Shown one piece after another: positions 1-12,804 of a stretch of DNA of 64,000 bases. The notes under the pieces were generated by a model. It worked only from the letters and a program-made list of their open reading frames with translations, was not told the origin of the DNA and made no database searches. How positions within the stretch are numbered: position 1 is the stretch's first letter; each line of letters begins with the position of its first letter. Where the stretch lies: positions 53,563,255-53,627,254 of the forward strand of contig CM048853.1 in the NCBI GenBank assembly GCA_026545225.1, in the 5' to 3' direction. Position numbers and translations under genes: made by a program. This stretch comes from Cornus controversa. Taxonomy: Eukaryota > Streptophyta > Magnoliopsida > Cornales > Cornaceae.

Positions 1-539
1 ACTTACAACTTTTTTTTTTTTAACTTTATCAAATCCTCAATAATATACATATACTAGTTATGTTTCTAGGCCAAGAAACTATTTTCTTAGCCAAATTCAA
101 TCATTGAGTGTCTCAAAATCGCATTTTTTAGTTATATAAAAAGGCTGTTAAATATTTTGAAATTTTTGGCTTTTTATTTTTTATTTTCATTAGTTTTTAG
201 TGAATAGGTTTCATTCCTTATATTTTCATAATTTTTAGAGTTAGTTCAATTTTAGACTTGTTTTGAGATTCCTTTATGATATTAGAAATTTTTTATTACA
301 TATATATATATATATATATATATTTATTTATATGCATGTATTGCAAAACAGAATATTTATTCATGAGTAATATATCAGATTTCTTTGTGACTTGTGCTGG
401 TCCTTTCCTTTAAACATCCAACAAATTTAGTTTTCATTTCGTGAATTAATGTTGTAACCTTTCTTTTATTACAAAATAAAGTGAAGTGTTAAGAGTGAAA
501 AAAAAAAAAAAAATGCGTGCAGATCATATGTTTATTCAC

Positions 540-712
540 AAGCATAAAAAAGTAACATGAACACGTGAAGTGCATGTCTCTCTCTCTCTGTAGAGCTGAG
601 TGGCTCTCTATATATATGGGTACCACCCTCCTATTTCCTCTATAACCCATAAGAAAGCTTCCCCTCTTCTATTGTTTACACTGAAAGTAGCTAGCTTATG
701 AGAGAGAGAGAA
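540..712 (+). promoter_or_regulatory. Promoter and 5' leader of thionin-like gene 1
   Basis: An AT-rich TATA-like stretch (tctatatatatggg, about 606-619) follows a CT-repeat run at 576-589. The leader ends in a GA repeat just before the chosen start. A CACGTG core (G-box) lies near 562. The same order, G-box then CT repeat, recurs at 4575-4612, which suggests a duplicated promoter. Seen directly; the promoter role is inferred from position. Confidence 0.5.
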
Positions 713-958
713 ATGGCCACCAACAACAAGACTAAGACTCTGATAGCCTTGCTCTTGGTCACCTTCACGTTGATGCTTGTTATGGCTTCTGCAAAGCCTG
801 ATAGCGCTGGCGAGTTTACTACAGACCCCAATGTAACCTTCAAGGAATGTTTCGATGTGTGTATGCTAACTTGCAGGATGACCTTTAAAAAATGTGTAGT
901 TTCTTGTTACAGGCGATGCAGTGAGTTGGAAATGGCTATTTTCTCCAAAGTAGCGTAG
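713..958 (+). CDS. Small secreted six-cysteine peptide, thionin-like (gene 1)
   Basis: An 81-residue secreted peptide. Residues about 8-27 form a hydrophobic signal ending in the cleavage-like MASA, giving a mature chain of about 54 residues. Its six cysteines (46, 50, 54, 61, 65, 69) are spaced C-x3-C-x3-C-x6-C-x3-C-x3-C, so the peptide could fold as a disulfide-braced helical hairpin, as in plant thionin-like and hairpinin-type antimicrobial peptides. An in-frame ATG at 698 would add five residues encoded by a GA repeat. The ATG at 713 has the better context (AAAATGGC) and matches the start of the paralogue at 53474, so I prefer it. The two paralogues share the signal-peptide end MASA and a following PD, and have the same length. 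No intron is needed. Antimicrobial or signalling function is inferred from the family type; the exact family is not certain. Confidence 0.75.
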   Translation: MATNNKTKTLIALLLVTFTLMLVMASAKPDSAGEFTTDPNVTFKECFDVCMLTCRMTFKKCVVSCYRRCSELEMAIFSKVA

Positions 959-1119
959 CATTGATCGATGTTACGTTGCATGCTATAATAATGTATTAAG
1001 TATTAAATAAATGTGCGTGAGCCTGTGCAAACGTGCCAGAGTCTATTTTCTTTCCTAGCTTGTGTTCTCTCGCTCTACTTAGCATTGTTATGGAATTGCT
1101 TCATGCAGTTCCATATATA

Positions 1120-1375
1120 TAATGATGCCTGTGGAGAAAGAGAAGGTGTGACGACTTGTCATGGTGTGATCCTCCCTTTGTCCAATAAATAAATAGAGAG
1201 CTATTGAGTGGTACTTGAGATCCAAATAGAAAGAGCTCTATTACAGATCCATTGATTAGTACACTTGAAGATCATGGATTTGATCATAGCTGATTGTTGC
1301 TACAACTGCTGTTACTTTGCAACTATCGATCCGTTCTGTTTGAATGTATTTCTTTAATAATAATTATGTATAATT
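1120..1375 (+). repeat. 3' flank shared by peptide-gene copies
   Basis: The segment with tgtgatcctccctttgtcc, an AATAAATAAA polyadenylation-like motif and a gagtggt box matches 5310-5455 and, more loosely, 53880-54030 downstream of peptide gene 2. It is probably the conserved 3' UTR and downstream flank of a peptide gene family. The match is by eye. Confidence 0.5.
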
Positions 1376-2335
1376 TGATAATAAATTCGGCTAATCACAA
1401 TTGTTCCATGCATATTTCTCCTATCAAATAACTTACACTCACTTTATTTTTGTTATTTGGTCAATAGCACATATTAAATTCTAAAATATTTTTTTTTAAC
1501 AAACAAAGAAGATCTAGGATGCACCCAGTGTAAATGTACTAGGTGAATCTGGATCATGCATACACAACACATGTGATGAGCTCCACTGCATTGTTGTGAA
1601 CTATTTTATTTTTTCGTTTGGCACATCGGAAGTATATCATCACATCACAATAATGTAAGTATATATATTAAGATAACAATCAAACATATTCACGCAGAAC
1701 ACAATATTTTACATAATTCACCCAACTTTAGAATACGTCCATGGAGAGAAAGATTTTACTATAATTGACAAGAGAATATACAACTCGTGAAAAACATGTC
1801 TATCACACACACTCTTTCACTCTCTTGACATCTTTTTCCTGGAATTATATATACTCTCTCATCTCTTCACAACACTCACAATCTCTTACATCTTTCCCCC
1901 CTCTCTCTTTCTCTTTAACCCTACATCTATTTATAGAGTCTTCAAAATTAATTATTCCTTAAACAAAGATTCTCATATCTTGTCTAACAAGAAATTACTA
2001 ATTCAATCACAACTCTAAAATAGATGTATACAACTTTCTTCCCAACTCTTCAGCCTTGCTCTACAAGTCTTTAGGCTTCCAAAACGGAAAAGAAAATTGT
2101 TGCAACTGAATTTGAGCCGCAAACCTAACATACACTTGTTGTACACGCATGGTCTAGATCAATCCGGTGTCCGGTGCACAATGTATCTAGTGCATTGTAG
2201 ATCTTCTCCAGATAGAAACCAATAACAAACCTACTTATATAGGTAGCATAAAATATTAGAGATAGGAGCTTGAGTTCTGCAGAAATTACTCTCTGAAAAA
2301 TAAAGAAAGATAATTGTATTTATTGAATTGATTTA
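1376..2335. other. Intergenic, no gene seen
   Basis: AT-rich sequence without a credible gene. A weak inverted pair (gaagatcta near 1509 and tagatcttc near 2202) could mark the ends of an old transposon, but I found no matching target-site duplication. The open frame at 1765-1962 is low-complexity. Confidence 0.4.
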
Positions 2336-2364
2336 TTATTGATCAATACATAAAGACATATTTA

Positions 2365-2462
2365 TAAGCATATAATCTTCGAGGCTAAGTAAGCTTAGGA
2401 GATAAGAAATTCTAGTAAGCATATAATCTTTAAGGCTAAGTAAGCTTAGAAGAAAAGAAATC
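2365..2462. repeat. Two tandem 51-bp units
   Basis: The motif taagcatataatctt followed by aggctaagtaagctta occurs at 2365 and again at 2416. The minus-strand open frame across this stretch repeats only because of the tandem duplication. Confidence 0.7.
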
Positions 2463-2728
2463 TTAATCCTAGATGATTTAGGAGAAGGTGTAAGAAACAT
2501 ATATGATTTAAAAAAAGATATATAATCTAACAACAGATATGATACGGAATATATAATCTAACATACTCATTGACCTATATTTTCTCAAGGTAAATATAAA
2601 GTTCAATAGTTATTTAAAAAAATTAAAACAATAAAAAAATATTTATTTTGCACATGAATAGGGTATGTTTAAGAAGTGAGCAGAGAGATGGTCAAGCACT
2701 TTCAGAATGTGCCAGCCAATATATTAGT

Positions 2729-2813
2729 CAGGGCCGGCCCTGGGTGCATGCCACCCAGGCGGCCGCTTTGGGCCCCCATATTTTAAGGGGCCCCAAAATT
2801 TTTTATATATATG

Positions 2814-2857
<44 letters not shown>

Positions 2858-3691
2858 AGGAAAAAAATTCAATTTCTATATATATATATATATACACACA
2901 ATATGAATCAGAGACACATCTGTCTTTTAAAAAAAAAAAGAATGAGAGATATATGTAGAATAAATAGTGATGGGGAGAGAAAGCGCGTTATATATATGTG
3001 TGTGTGTAGTTATGAGTGGTAGACAAAATCAAAGAATGATAGGAGGAGAGAGAGAGAGAGAGTTGCATTAAAGAAATAAATGTTGGTATAAAAAAAAGAA
3101 TGAAAAAATAAAAAATAAGCAAGGGAGAAATAAATAAACTTAAATACAGCATTTTGTTGATTATTGTATTTTTTTAATCTATTTTTTTCTGTTTTAATTA
3201 TTTAAGTGATTCTTGTTGTATTTTTTTAAATCAATTTTTTTCTATTTTAATTACTTTAAGTGATTTGTGTTGTGTTTATTTTATTATTTGTTTTTCTTTT
3301 TTATTTAAGATAAATGAACCTTATTGATGTTCAGAAATTTTTTTATTTATATTTTTTGGAGCTCCAAATTCGAATCAAAGAGAGATTGATAACTTGGAGT
3401 TTAAAGATTGTTTTGATTATTTACTTATAAAATTAGTTATTTTTCTTATGTCTACTTGAAAATTTGAATCTAGGTATGAAAAAAATTTTTTGATTCAATC
3501 TAAAAAAAGGTTCTTCCCAAGTTTTTCTAAAAACAATAAACAAACAAAATGTGTTTATTGTGTAATTTTAATGAAACATGTGCACTGTTATAATTTTTTT
3601 GCGTTTGTGAAATTATATGTATAAAGAGGTCCCTTATTTGAAAATTTGCTTTGGGCCCCTTTTTATTTTAGGATTCTCAGGGCCGGCCCTG
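2729..3691. mobile_element. Non-autonomous hAT element with 8-bp target duplication
   Basis: Both ends carry the 14-bp palindrome CAGGGCCGGCCCTG. It is flanked by perfect 8-bp direct repeats, atattagt at 2721-2728 and 3692-3699, the target-site size typical of hAT transposons. Just inside the ends lie further inverted GGGGCCC-type blocks (2783-2797 and 3653-3662). The 963-bp interior is AT-rich with TA and GT microsatellites and encodes no transposase, so the element is a deletion derivative that needed a transposase in trans. The open frame at 2648-3022 crosses the left boundary and is not a gene. Confidence 0.85.
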
Positions 3692-3699
3692 ATATTAGT

Positions 3700-4439
3700 C
3701 ATATAAAAAATTAAATGATCATCAATTCTTTGTTTTTCAATAATTTGATCTTGAATTTATTATAATTAATTATGATTGTTATTTCTTTTTTAGTACGGTA
3801 TTTCCAATTTTATGATCGGAAGAACACTAAATTTCAGAACATACCCATAAGTAATGTATAATCGAGATTAGAGACTTACTTAACCTTCAAATAATAATAA
3901 AAAACCCGATCCAAATAGACAAATGTACATAAAGAACGATCCAATTTTCAACCATTCTTCAACAGTTGAGAGATGTTCAACAGTTGACAGATAGGGATAT
4001 CTTAATTAATTAACATGCTTAATTTAAGTACCAGAACGATGAAAGAGTTTAGGACTCTAGACTCATTATATTTCCACGTGATATAATAATGATTAATGTA
4101 TAGCAAACTATATATACACGCCACTTTAGCCGTAGACAAAAATCACTTCTACTTCTAACCATAAACACGCCACAGTCATTCTCGAAACATCATGTTTTTA
4201 TGGTGTTATCTTGAAAGATGTGCCTATTAAAATGTTTGTCATGTAAAGTTATGTAAACTTTTGACTCTCTCTCTCTCTCTGGGAGTGGATCCAAATTGAG
4301 AGAAATTAGAAAACTACGTTCGTAAATTATTTAAAAGTACTGGTATAGCGTAATCATAACATAGACATCGATCTAGTACTAGTCTAGGTGCGGTGGACTC
4401 CATTCTCACAACAGGCCGATTGGTGCTATATCGCCTATC
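3700..4439. other. Intergenic, no gene seen
   Basis: AT-rich sequence to the right of the hAT element. I see no open frame with protein-like composition and no recognisable repeat ends. Confidence 0.4.
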
Positions 4440-5460
4440 ATATTTGACCATATGAAGTGAAGGACAAAAGAATAACGACACACGGTGTATAATGTGGACC
4501 ATATGGACCACCTAAAAACAAAAACAAAAAAAATATATATATATATAGGCCGTATGATAAGTAACGGACAAAAGACTTCATAAGCACGTGAAATGAATGT
4601 CTCTCTTTCTCTCTCAATGCCTCGTTCTATTTTTATCATGAAGATAATCTAAGTTCTTTTATATCCTGATTATAGATTTATGATTCTTTATAAGGTTAAA
4701 TCGGAGAGAAACATCAAACAAGGTGTGGCATATTACAAAAAAAGCCCTGTATTATAAATAAGGTAAATTTAGATTTTATATACAATTCTGAATTATTTAT
4801 TTTTTTTAACTTTTTCTTATATGATATTTATCCATTATTACATTTTTTTTATCCTTTTTTGGTATGATATTTATTTATTATTAACTTTCTTGCTCAATAG
4901 AATATTGAAATATGATCAATATACAGTGAGAATTTTTATAATTTTGAATTATCGGTATCAACTATGTATCTTTATAAAATATAATTAAAACCCTAACTTT
5001 ATATCCTTTTACTTTTTTGTTTTGACCTCTCATTTTTAATTCTACTTGAATTCTTTATCTGCATTGTTGGTGCCACCCTCCTGATAATCTAAGTTTTCGA
5101 AGTGTAAATTTCATCTTGAGTCGTGGATAGGCGTTTAGAACTTTAAAATATACTAACTTTATCTCCCATTATATTTAAACTACTATACATGTTTAAATAG
5201 TTTTCTTTTAAGTATATTGACTTCATCTCCGACGAGTATGCGGACTAGTTTTTTTTGTTGATGTAAATATCCCTGTTTTAAGGCATATGAATCTACTCAA
5301 ATGAAAAATGAAGGTGTCATGTTGAAATAGTGTGATCCTCTCTCTGTTGAATAAATAAATAAATAAATAAATAAAGCTGATGAGTGGTCAATGATCGATG
5401 CTACAAGTGTTGCTAGTCTATAAATGTGTTCTATTTGGATGTTTTTCTTTAAAGCTCCTC
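4440..5460 (+). pseudogene. Decayed copy of the thionin-like gene flanks, coding part missing
   Basis: The left part (4575-4612: a CACGTGAA box, then CT repeats) resembles the promoter of gene 1. The right part (5310-5455) resembles the gene 1 3' flank: tgtgatcctc, an expanded AATAAATAAA run, gagtggt, and a closing TTTCTTTAA. No six-cysteine frame lies between them. The middle (about 4645-5085) is unrelated AT-rich sequence and starts and ends with gataatctaag, so it may be an insertion. I read this as a relic paralogue that lost its coding region. Confidence 0.45.
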
Positions 5461-5612
5461 AAAGTTACAACTATGGTTACTACCATGAATTAATGTGAAG
5501 AAAAAGTCAAAGCTTAATCTAATGTATATCTAAATAAAGAGCTTGCGATTCTTGTAAAGAGAACATCAAAATTCTGTGACATATATCACTGTAGATCTAT
5601 ATTACATTTGAA

Positions 5613-5740
5613 TTGGGTTCAAAATGTCTTTTATTATTTATATTTAAAATTAATCTATCTAACGATCGTAATTTAAATTTAATTCAAAATGTCTTTCATT
5701 ATTTACATTTAAAATTAATCTATCTAAGGATCGTAATTCT
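5613..5740. repeat. Two tandem 65-bp units
   Basis: The run ttcaaaatgtctttNattatt followed by aaaattaatctatctaa and gatcgtaat occurs twice with a period of 65 bp. Non-coding. Confidence 0.7.
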
Positions 5741-8700
5741 TTCCACCTTATTGTAGACACAAACATACACTAGTATGTATTTATATATATAAACACAACA
5801 TATCGAGGTATGAGTTTTTTCCTTTTTGACATCTTTGTTAAACAATTGATGAGCCATTGATTCAGATTTCAAATTTGAACATTGATTCGGTAGTGGAAAA
5901 CAGCAATTATGACCGACAATAAAACGGTGACCTCAATCTTTCATTATCTCAATGATAAATTCAACTACTATAACGGTTAAATTTCACTTTCCCCCGCGGA
6001 AATTCAAGCCAATGTATTGATAAAAAGTAATATGTAAAAAGGAATTGGGCTTTTAGATAAAGCCCAACAAACAAGGCAAAGCCTTACAAGCCTACATGCC
6101 CAACAAAGTTACAACCACAAGTCCATCACAGGGCACAAAATATCCTGTACTTGCGGAAGAGAAGTATCTGTAACCGTTAGAAAAGTGATGAAATTTATCA
6201 ATTTAAAATGATGAATAGCACATTAAATTATAAAAACATTTTGGTCGATAGCATGTATTGAATTCTAACAACATTTTTCTTTTTCTTATTTTTGAAAGTT
6301 TAAAGAAATGTATATAAATTGTGTAAATGTTTACAAATTTCCGTTTAAAAGAGGCCACCCACTGGTAAGGTGAAAAACATTTTTTTTTTAATTTTCTGTA
6401 CATTCCCAACACCAGGATCAAGTAAGGTGACCATTAAAAAAAATATATATATATATATATATATATCAAGTAAGGTGAATATATATACAGATCAGTTTGT
6501 CCAAACAAACCCAAAACCAATTCACCAAACAATCTACTGTCAAACACCATCAAACCCACCACCGTAGGCCACCCAAAACCACCGCCATAAAGCCACAACC
6601 CAAACAAGAAGTAAAAACACAACCCACCAAGGACGAAGTCGCATCGCCACAAGTCACAAACTCATCCAAACAACAGCAGCAACCAACGCACGCTAACCTA
6701 AACACATCTATTCTCACATATACAAGGAGAAATCCATTGACCCATTCCATTAGACATTTGGACTAGAGGTCATTTTGCTAATCCCCGTATATAATATATG
6801 CAAAAGTATACCTGAAATGCTCTGTGGCGCTGCTGGTAGTAGCGTCATACAATCAAATTTGTTGCAACTTCTTCCTCAGATCCGACATAGACACCCGTAC
6901 TAAATAATATAGATACAGTGATACAACAAATCTTAAAAAAAAAAAATAGAACACAGACATAACATTGACACATCAATATATATATATAATATATACAAAA
7001 AAAAAAAATTAACTTTTTTCAATTTCTCAATGGTAACATACAAATTACAAGGGATGTACCCACTTTTACTTTAATTTCTTGTATTCTTCTTCTCGCTTTC
7101 TCTTTAATTGATTTTAAATATGAGAAAACCTGTACAAGCCCAACAAAGGGCCAAGACCAACATGCATGTGTGGCCCAATCAGAAGAGAGGAATACAAAAA
7201 GATGGCCATTACGCCCAAGCCCAAAGGTAATAAAAACTATAAAAAAAAAAAAAAAAACCCTTAACAGATGACCATTGCGAAGACCAACATGCATTATGTT
7301 GTTTTTCTTTTCCAGTAAATAAATACATTTATTTTTTTGTTTGGCTAGATAGGGAACGAAGTGAAATCTCCAATGGAGTTAGCGAATCTGACGTGCTCAA
7401 GTCACGTCAAGAAAAAATCTTTGACTAAAAAAAAGGTGGGCTGCCAAACACGCCATGAGACATGCAGGTCATTAACATGCTTAATTTAATGAACAGACCA
7501 GTAAGAGAGTGGGTTCGCATGAGGGCGAGTCATGATTCATGAACTAAAAAGCATTAGAGTCTAGAATTATTTGAACACCCGTGTGTGAACAGACTAAATT
7601 GGAAAATTCATTGTATATTTCCTCATGGTAAAATCACATCTAGCAAAAAACAAATATTATATAATAGCTGTTATTTGCGTTCTATAAATATAGTCCGGCT
7701 CTCCAAAACCTTTTCCCAAGAAGGAAAAGGATCAAACTTTTGTTTCTTCACCCACAAACGATCTTGAAAGTCTATTTTGTTCCTTTCTTTCATCTCTCCC
7801 TCTCACACATGCATATCAAGCACTTTGGTCAATGTCCAACAGCTAAAAGCAATAAATCGAAGGCACAAACTTTATCAAGAACGTACCAATGGAAAGAAAG
7901 AGAGTGGAGAGAAACTGAGTAATATTCAAAGAGAAGCTAGAGGAGCAAGAGGACTATGATCTTTCCTCATCAAAATAAACAAACTTCTCTCAAGTAAAAG
8001 TATAATTAAGGACTTCGAACATACGTACAACCTTAATAAATCGACGTTGGTTTTAATAGTATAGTTTGTTCAAATGAGCAACTGATCAAAAGAAAAAAAA
8101 TTTAAGAACATTTAATGGCAAAAATACATATCAATAAGATTCACCCAATATATTTATAGCTAGCAGTATAAGTATCTCTAACTGCAAGTCACAATCCCTA
8201 TGTGTGTAGTCTTGCTAATAAGTAAACGCTTTCTAGAACATGTTTGGATAAATGCTATATTGCTCTCACTTGCCAAACAAACCATTAATTTCCATCACAC
8301 AAAGTAAGACCCAAAAAGTAATGTAGCGAGAGTGTGGAAGCAAATCCCATAAGCTTCTTTGTTCATCTAGTGCCGAATTCCACTCATTGCAATCCTTGTT
8401 TGTTCTATTAGCTACTTAAACGTCAATGGGTTTCAGCATAGCGGTAATTACTTGAAGAACAATGGAAGATTGAAATTTGGTGTCATTGTTATAATTTCTT
8501 CTAGTTCTTCTATAGCAACAAACTTGCAATTCCATTTAGGCCTTGTGGCCCACTAGGCTTCGTTTTGTTTGTTGTTCCATTTGGGCCTTATGCCCACTTG
8601 GTTCCATACTTCTTTTGAATATTACACTTCTTCAGCTGATGGGTGCTCTGCTCTGTTTTGTGGTTTTATCCCTTTTATCTATAATAAAAATATATATACA

Positions 8701-9016
8701 AAATGCAATTTTAAGTTGCGAAGAAAACTGAAATATATATTATATATTCTAAAAATTACCAAAATATATCAGACAAAACATGATAACTAAATACCAAAAA
8801 TTGGCCCAATTTGAGTCGGATTCAACCAGTAATGAAAATTTCAAAAAAATTCGTTACCGTCCTTTAACATTGAAAAACGTAAATAAAAATTCTGAAGGAT
8901 TGAAATTGGCCGAAAAATGACTTATCACAGTAGCAAAAGTTGATGATTATTAATTATTAGCAATTTTTAATTAGAAATGAATCTCTTGTGGTTGAAATCA
9001 ATCTCGTTGAAACTGT
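5741..9016. other. Intergenic, no gene seen
   Basis: Mostly AT-rich. A CCACC-rich patch at 6500-6760 gives overlapping open frames on both strands whose composition (Pro/Thr/Gln/Lys) reflects simple sequence, not a protein family. It resembles the interior of the Mutator-like element at 27801-29570. Long A runs lie at 6944-6957 and 7241-7257. No RNA gene is recognised. Confidence 0.4.
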
Positions 9017-9025
9017 TTAGAAATA

Positions 9026-9238
9026 GAGCAATGCTACACGTCATGAATTTATTTCATGAATTTATATCATGAATGATGTGGCACATAACGTGGAGAGTTA
9101 GTATTGGTGGGATTCCCCCCATACACATAGTCCCATGATGTTATTACTGAATCCTACCAATACTAACTCTCCACATTACCTGTCACATCATTCATGATAC
9201 AAATTCATGAAATAATTTCATGACGTTTAGCATTTCTC
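9026..9238. mobile_element. Mutator-like MITE, 213 bp, with perfect 9-bp target duplication
   Basis: A foldback element with arms of about 100 bp. The left end GAGCAATGCTA mirrors the right end (tagcatttctc), and the arms include tcatgaatgatgtg and gtggagagttagtattgg in inverted orientation. The flanking direct repeats are ttagaaata at 9017-9025 and 9239-9247, identical over 9 bp, the size expected for Mutator-like insertions. No coding capacity. Confidence 0.85.
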
Positions 9239-9247
9239 TTAGAAATA

Positions 9248-10739
9248 ACATGTCACTTAACCTTACGATGATCCAAACAATTGTCATAGTCATTGGTAAC
9301 TCATTCTACCTCAATAATGCTCGACATATGATATAATCATTTTGCCAAACTAGATTAAAAAGTTTGTAGTTCATACTAATTTAATTGAGAAACAATTCCA
9401 AAATATCGTAATTATAGATCCCCATGCGCACAAAACACACTCAAAGCAATGAACACGAGTAACACAGATATCGAACGTATTAAAATATTTTACGATTATT
9501 ATATAGCAAAATCATACTTCCTTTGTTCTAAATTACTTGTCCTTCTTTGAAAATTATGTGAGTTACGATTTTTAAAGATGGGCAAGTATTTTGGGACGGA
9601 ACGAGTATTAGTTATCAATATGATATAACATGGTATTAGACAATGTGAGGTATAACAATGTATTAAGATAGATGAAATTATGAAGGGCTTTAGGAAACAA
9701 AATCTCTTTTGAGATTTGAAAATGTTTAAGAAAAGAATGGCATGTCCTAGCTAACAAAACTATTTAATAAGATAATAAAGAAAATGAGCAATTAATTGCG
9801 CAAACAATAATTTATAAATATAAGACAAGGGATATACAAAATTGTAATATATGATAGTATTAAATTTATAAATCATCCTATTAAATAGTAATGGTAAAAG
9901 AAAAAGAATAACAAATTAATATTATTTAAACATGTATATATAGGCCAAATTAAACTAAACTCCCCTTACTATAAAAAAATTGCAAAATACCCTACTCTAC
10001 TATTATTATTATTTTGACAACAAACACCTTTCAATTTATCAAAAGTTACAAATTTTTTTTTTTTCTTGTTTTCCTAGTTGGTATACACGCTCACTCTTAA
10101 AGAATTGTTTGCATCTAATAAGACTTAATTCTTAGATCTAATGCTTGCTAGACACTAGGACCAAATTCTTTATCCACTCAAGCCAACTATTTGAAATTTA
10201 TTTCACCTACTTCATAATAATATACTTTTGGTTTCACATATTGCATTTAACTCCTTTGTATTATTAAAAAGTTACAAAATACCTTTCTCAACTATTTGTT
10301 TTGGCAACAAACCCCTTTAATTTACTAAAAGTTGTCAATTATGTTTTCTTTGCACTTAAAATTTAATTCCTGAAATTTTAAACTTTTAAAGAGAAACATA
10401 GGATTTGTCATTTGTGCAGTTTCATCTTAAAAGAACTAAAATATTCATTATTTCAGATTGTGGAGATTCATTTAGCTTCGAAGTGGAAAGTCTCAAAATA
10501 TGAGAGGTGCAAGCTCAACTTATTTCATGGGGCAGCGCAACTTTTGGTTTATGCGATCTTGACACGTTTCAAGGATGCGATATTGTAATCGTCTAAATTT
10601 CATGCGTTGTTTGATATCATTGGCAACCTGAGATCGATTCAGGAATTGTTGGACTAATATTTGGGTGAATTAATATTAATAATAATTTTTATTTTGATTG
10701 GACTAAAATTAACTATAATAATAGAATTTTTTTTTGGGT
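9248..10739. other. Intergenic, no gene seen
   Basis: AT-rich sequence upstream of the PMEI array. There are weak repeats around 9960-10080 and 10260-10340 (a tract with aaaatacc, then ttgacaacaaacNcctttNaattta) but no gene. Confidence 0.4.
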
Positions 10740-10889
10740 GGGCTTGAATGAATTCAAATAGACAATTACAACAAAACTCTATATTCACATAATGTATAAC
10801 ATATAGAACATATATAAAACAAGATCGATCCATATAACAAGAAACAACTAAAATCTTGAAAAAAAAAATCGAGCGGTTAAACTTAGGAT

Positions 10890-11516
10890 TTACGGGCGGC
10901 TACCGGTGACTCGCTGCCAGGCAGCAAACCTATTAAACAAAACTAGCGCATTGCTAGTGACTTGTGCCACATTGAGGAGCTTCGCTTTAACTATAGCCCA
11001 TAATTTCCCACCCATAGCATGTCTAGAGAAGCCATCCACACAAGTGTTCACATCGGTGAGTGCAGTACCAACCCAAGTCTGAATATTGTTCTGGTGCCAC
11101 ATGAAATCGGCAGGTCCAACTTGACCCATTCCTTTTAGCTCTTTGATTGATTGGGCTAGCTGGTCCACACCATCATTTATTTGATCTAAACAATCTTTAA
11201 CAGGCTGGTACTCTTCCGCTTTCTTTTGCTTGAGTTCAGTAGCCATTTTAGCCATGAAATTCCTTGTATATAGAGCCTTGGTTAGACTCACCGTCAAGGC
11301 AAGTTGGGCCAATTGTTGTGGGCTTCGTGTAGTTGAATTGACATATTCGAAAAGGCACTTGACACATAGGTTAGGGTATCGGGTGGCTTGACATTGTGCC
11401 TCGATGTAGGCCCGGTTACGGGAACGTTCGTAAAGGCTTGCTGGCTCCACGATACCGGAAAAAATTGAGAGAATGAGAAGTACCAAAGAGAGACTAACTT
11501 GCGCCATTGTATGCAT
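10890..11516 (-). CDS. Pectinesterase/invertase inhibitor (PMEI) family protein
   Basis: A single-exon protein of 208 residues, normal for the PMEI family. These proteins bind and inhibit pectin methylesterases or acid invertases in the cell wall or vacuole. A signal peptide covers about residues 4-26. The N-terminal helical hairpin has C42 and C51 in a C-x4-RYPxLC setting, with an extra C54. The four-helix bundle has C109 (KDCLDQ) and C159 (NTCVDGFS), the second conserved disulfide pair. The C-terminal helix ends SNALVLFNRFA. Two ATGs lie three codons apart (11516 and 11507); only the inner one (MAQ) is conserved in the two sister copies, so the true start may be 11507. It is the only intact member of a three-copy array. 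Inhibitor or regulator of wall pectin is inferred from the family; the actual target cannot be read from sequence. Confidence 0.9.
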   Translation of the reverse strand: MHTMAQVSLSLVLLILSIFSGIVEPASLYERSRNRAYIEAQCQATRYPNLCVKCLFEYVNSTTRSPQQLAQLALTVSLTKALYTRNFMAKMATELKQKKAEEYQPVKDCLDQINDGVDQLAQSIKELKGMGQVGPADFMWHQNNIQTWVGTALTDVNTCVDGFSRHAMGGKLWAIVKAKLLNVAQVTSNALVLFNRFAAWQRVTGSRP

Positions 11517-11640
11517 GCTATTGAAGACTTGAATGTGTTAAAGATGGGAGAGAAGGCTATTGCAGACTTGAATGTGTTGAGGATGGGAGAGATGTGAAGA
11601 GGTTGGTACAATTTATACAGAGGTTGTCACATGCTACACA
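11517..11640 (-). promoter_or_regulatory. PMEI leader and TATA box
   Basis: On the minus strand a TATAAAT motif lies at about 11610-11616, roughly 100 nt upstream of the start. The leader contains two tandem copies of a unit of about 40 bp (gacttgaatgtgttNaNgatgggagaga). The same duplicated leader is kept in the pseudogene copies at 16090-16185 and 22755-22850, so the duplication came before the array expansion. A short out-of-frame upstream ATG frame runs through it. Confidence 0.55.
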
Positions 11641-12119
11641 TTAATACTTCAGCATAACTAACGCCGTGTGTACATTAGTAACACATTATTATATAGGTAA
11701 TGCACGTGTAATTAGAATTATTAGAGTGTTTTAATGGCCAAGTAAACTTAGTAATTGGACGGTTTCTTGTCTCACCACCACTTCAATTTTCAAAGAGAAT
11801 GTGTGAAAAATCATTTTACGTTTCAGTCTGACTTTTTGACTAGACCAAACAAATCTGACCCTATGATGAATATAATAATTGTACTTATTAAAAATGATGG
11901 AGCAAATGAGTTTAGATCTGACCTAGTTGGATCTTAGAGGTTACCCATTTGATTATTATGCTTCAATGATGCTTAGCGGGATCATTGTTGTTCATGGTAA
12001 CTTGTTTATACCAAATTAATATAAAATGAGATTGTTTAGCAAACATAATCCTTGAAATAAGGTTACGAATTGTGCAAAAAAGAAAAAAAAAAGGTTACGA
12101 AAGCCCATAATCATATAAT

Positions 12120-12759
12120 AAGATCTTTATGTGTGTGTATATATATATATATGTTAGGTCTGTTTGAGAATTTGCAACTGGCGACATCTCATCAATCATG
12201 CAAGCCTTGAGTGGCCTTTCAGCAAATAGAAAACTTAATCAAAATCCACTTTTTGTCATTGGTGACTAAACTTTTATGTGCAGATTTTCTATTATTTATG
12301 CATCTCTACCTCACTCAACATTGTTTGTCTTCACATACAATCGTACATACTATTAAGCTACAACCTTGATTTTGTATGTGTGCTTAAACACGTTACCAAC
12401 ACATTAAAATGGACTCCGAAATTATATCAAGATACACTTATTTTCTCTTTTATTTGTAAAATTACATTGATCTTTCTTGTGAGAATTATCGAAAGGATGT
12501 CGTTAACGATTCTTGTATAATTACGTTTCTATCTTTATATCATCATACAAATAAATAATTTTTGTGTACACGTTGATCACATTGACCCTTACTGGTCGTT
12601 AAAAGAAGAAAACAATATGTTATAAAAATACAAACCTTAAGAGAAGTCAGTGTAATTTTGCAAACAAGAGGGGATTAGTATCATTGCTTTTAAAATAAGA
12701 ATGCAAACGTAAAAAAGAGGTTTTGCGAATATCGCCTCCCATCCTATAATCATGTTATA

Positions 12760-12804
<45 letters not shown>

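Noticed and set aside
2200-2562. Minus-strand sequence resembling the end of an old LTR (tgttagattatat start)
   Set aside because: No matching second end, target duplication or internal retroelement sequence could be seen, so I do not call an LTR fossil.
6497-6766. Open frames on both strands with Pro/Thr/Gln-rich or Gly/Val-rich content
   Set aside because: They mirror a CCACC-rich simple sequence and show no signal, domain or codon pattern of a gene.
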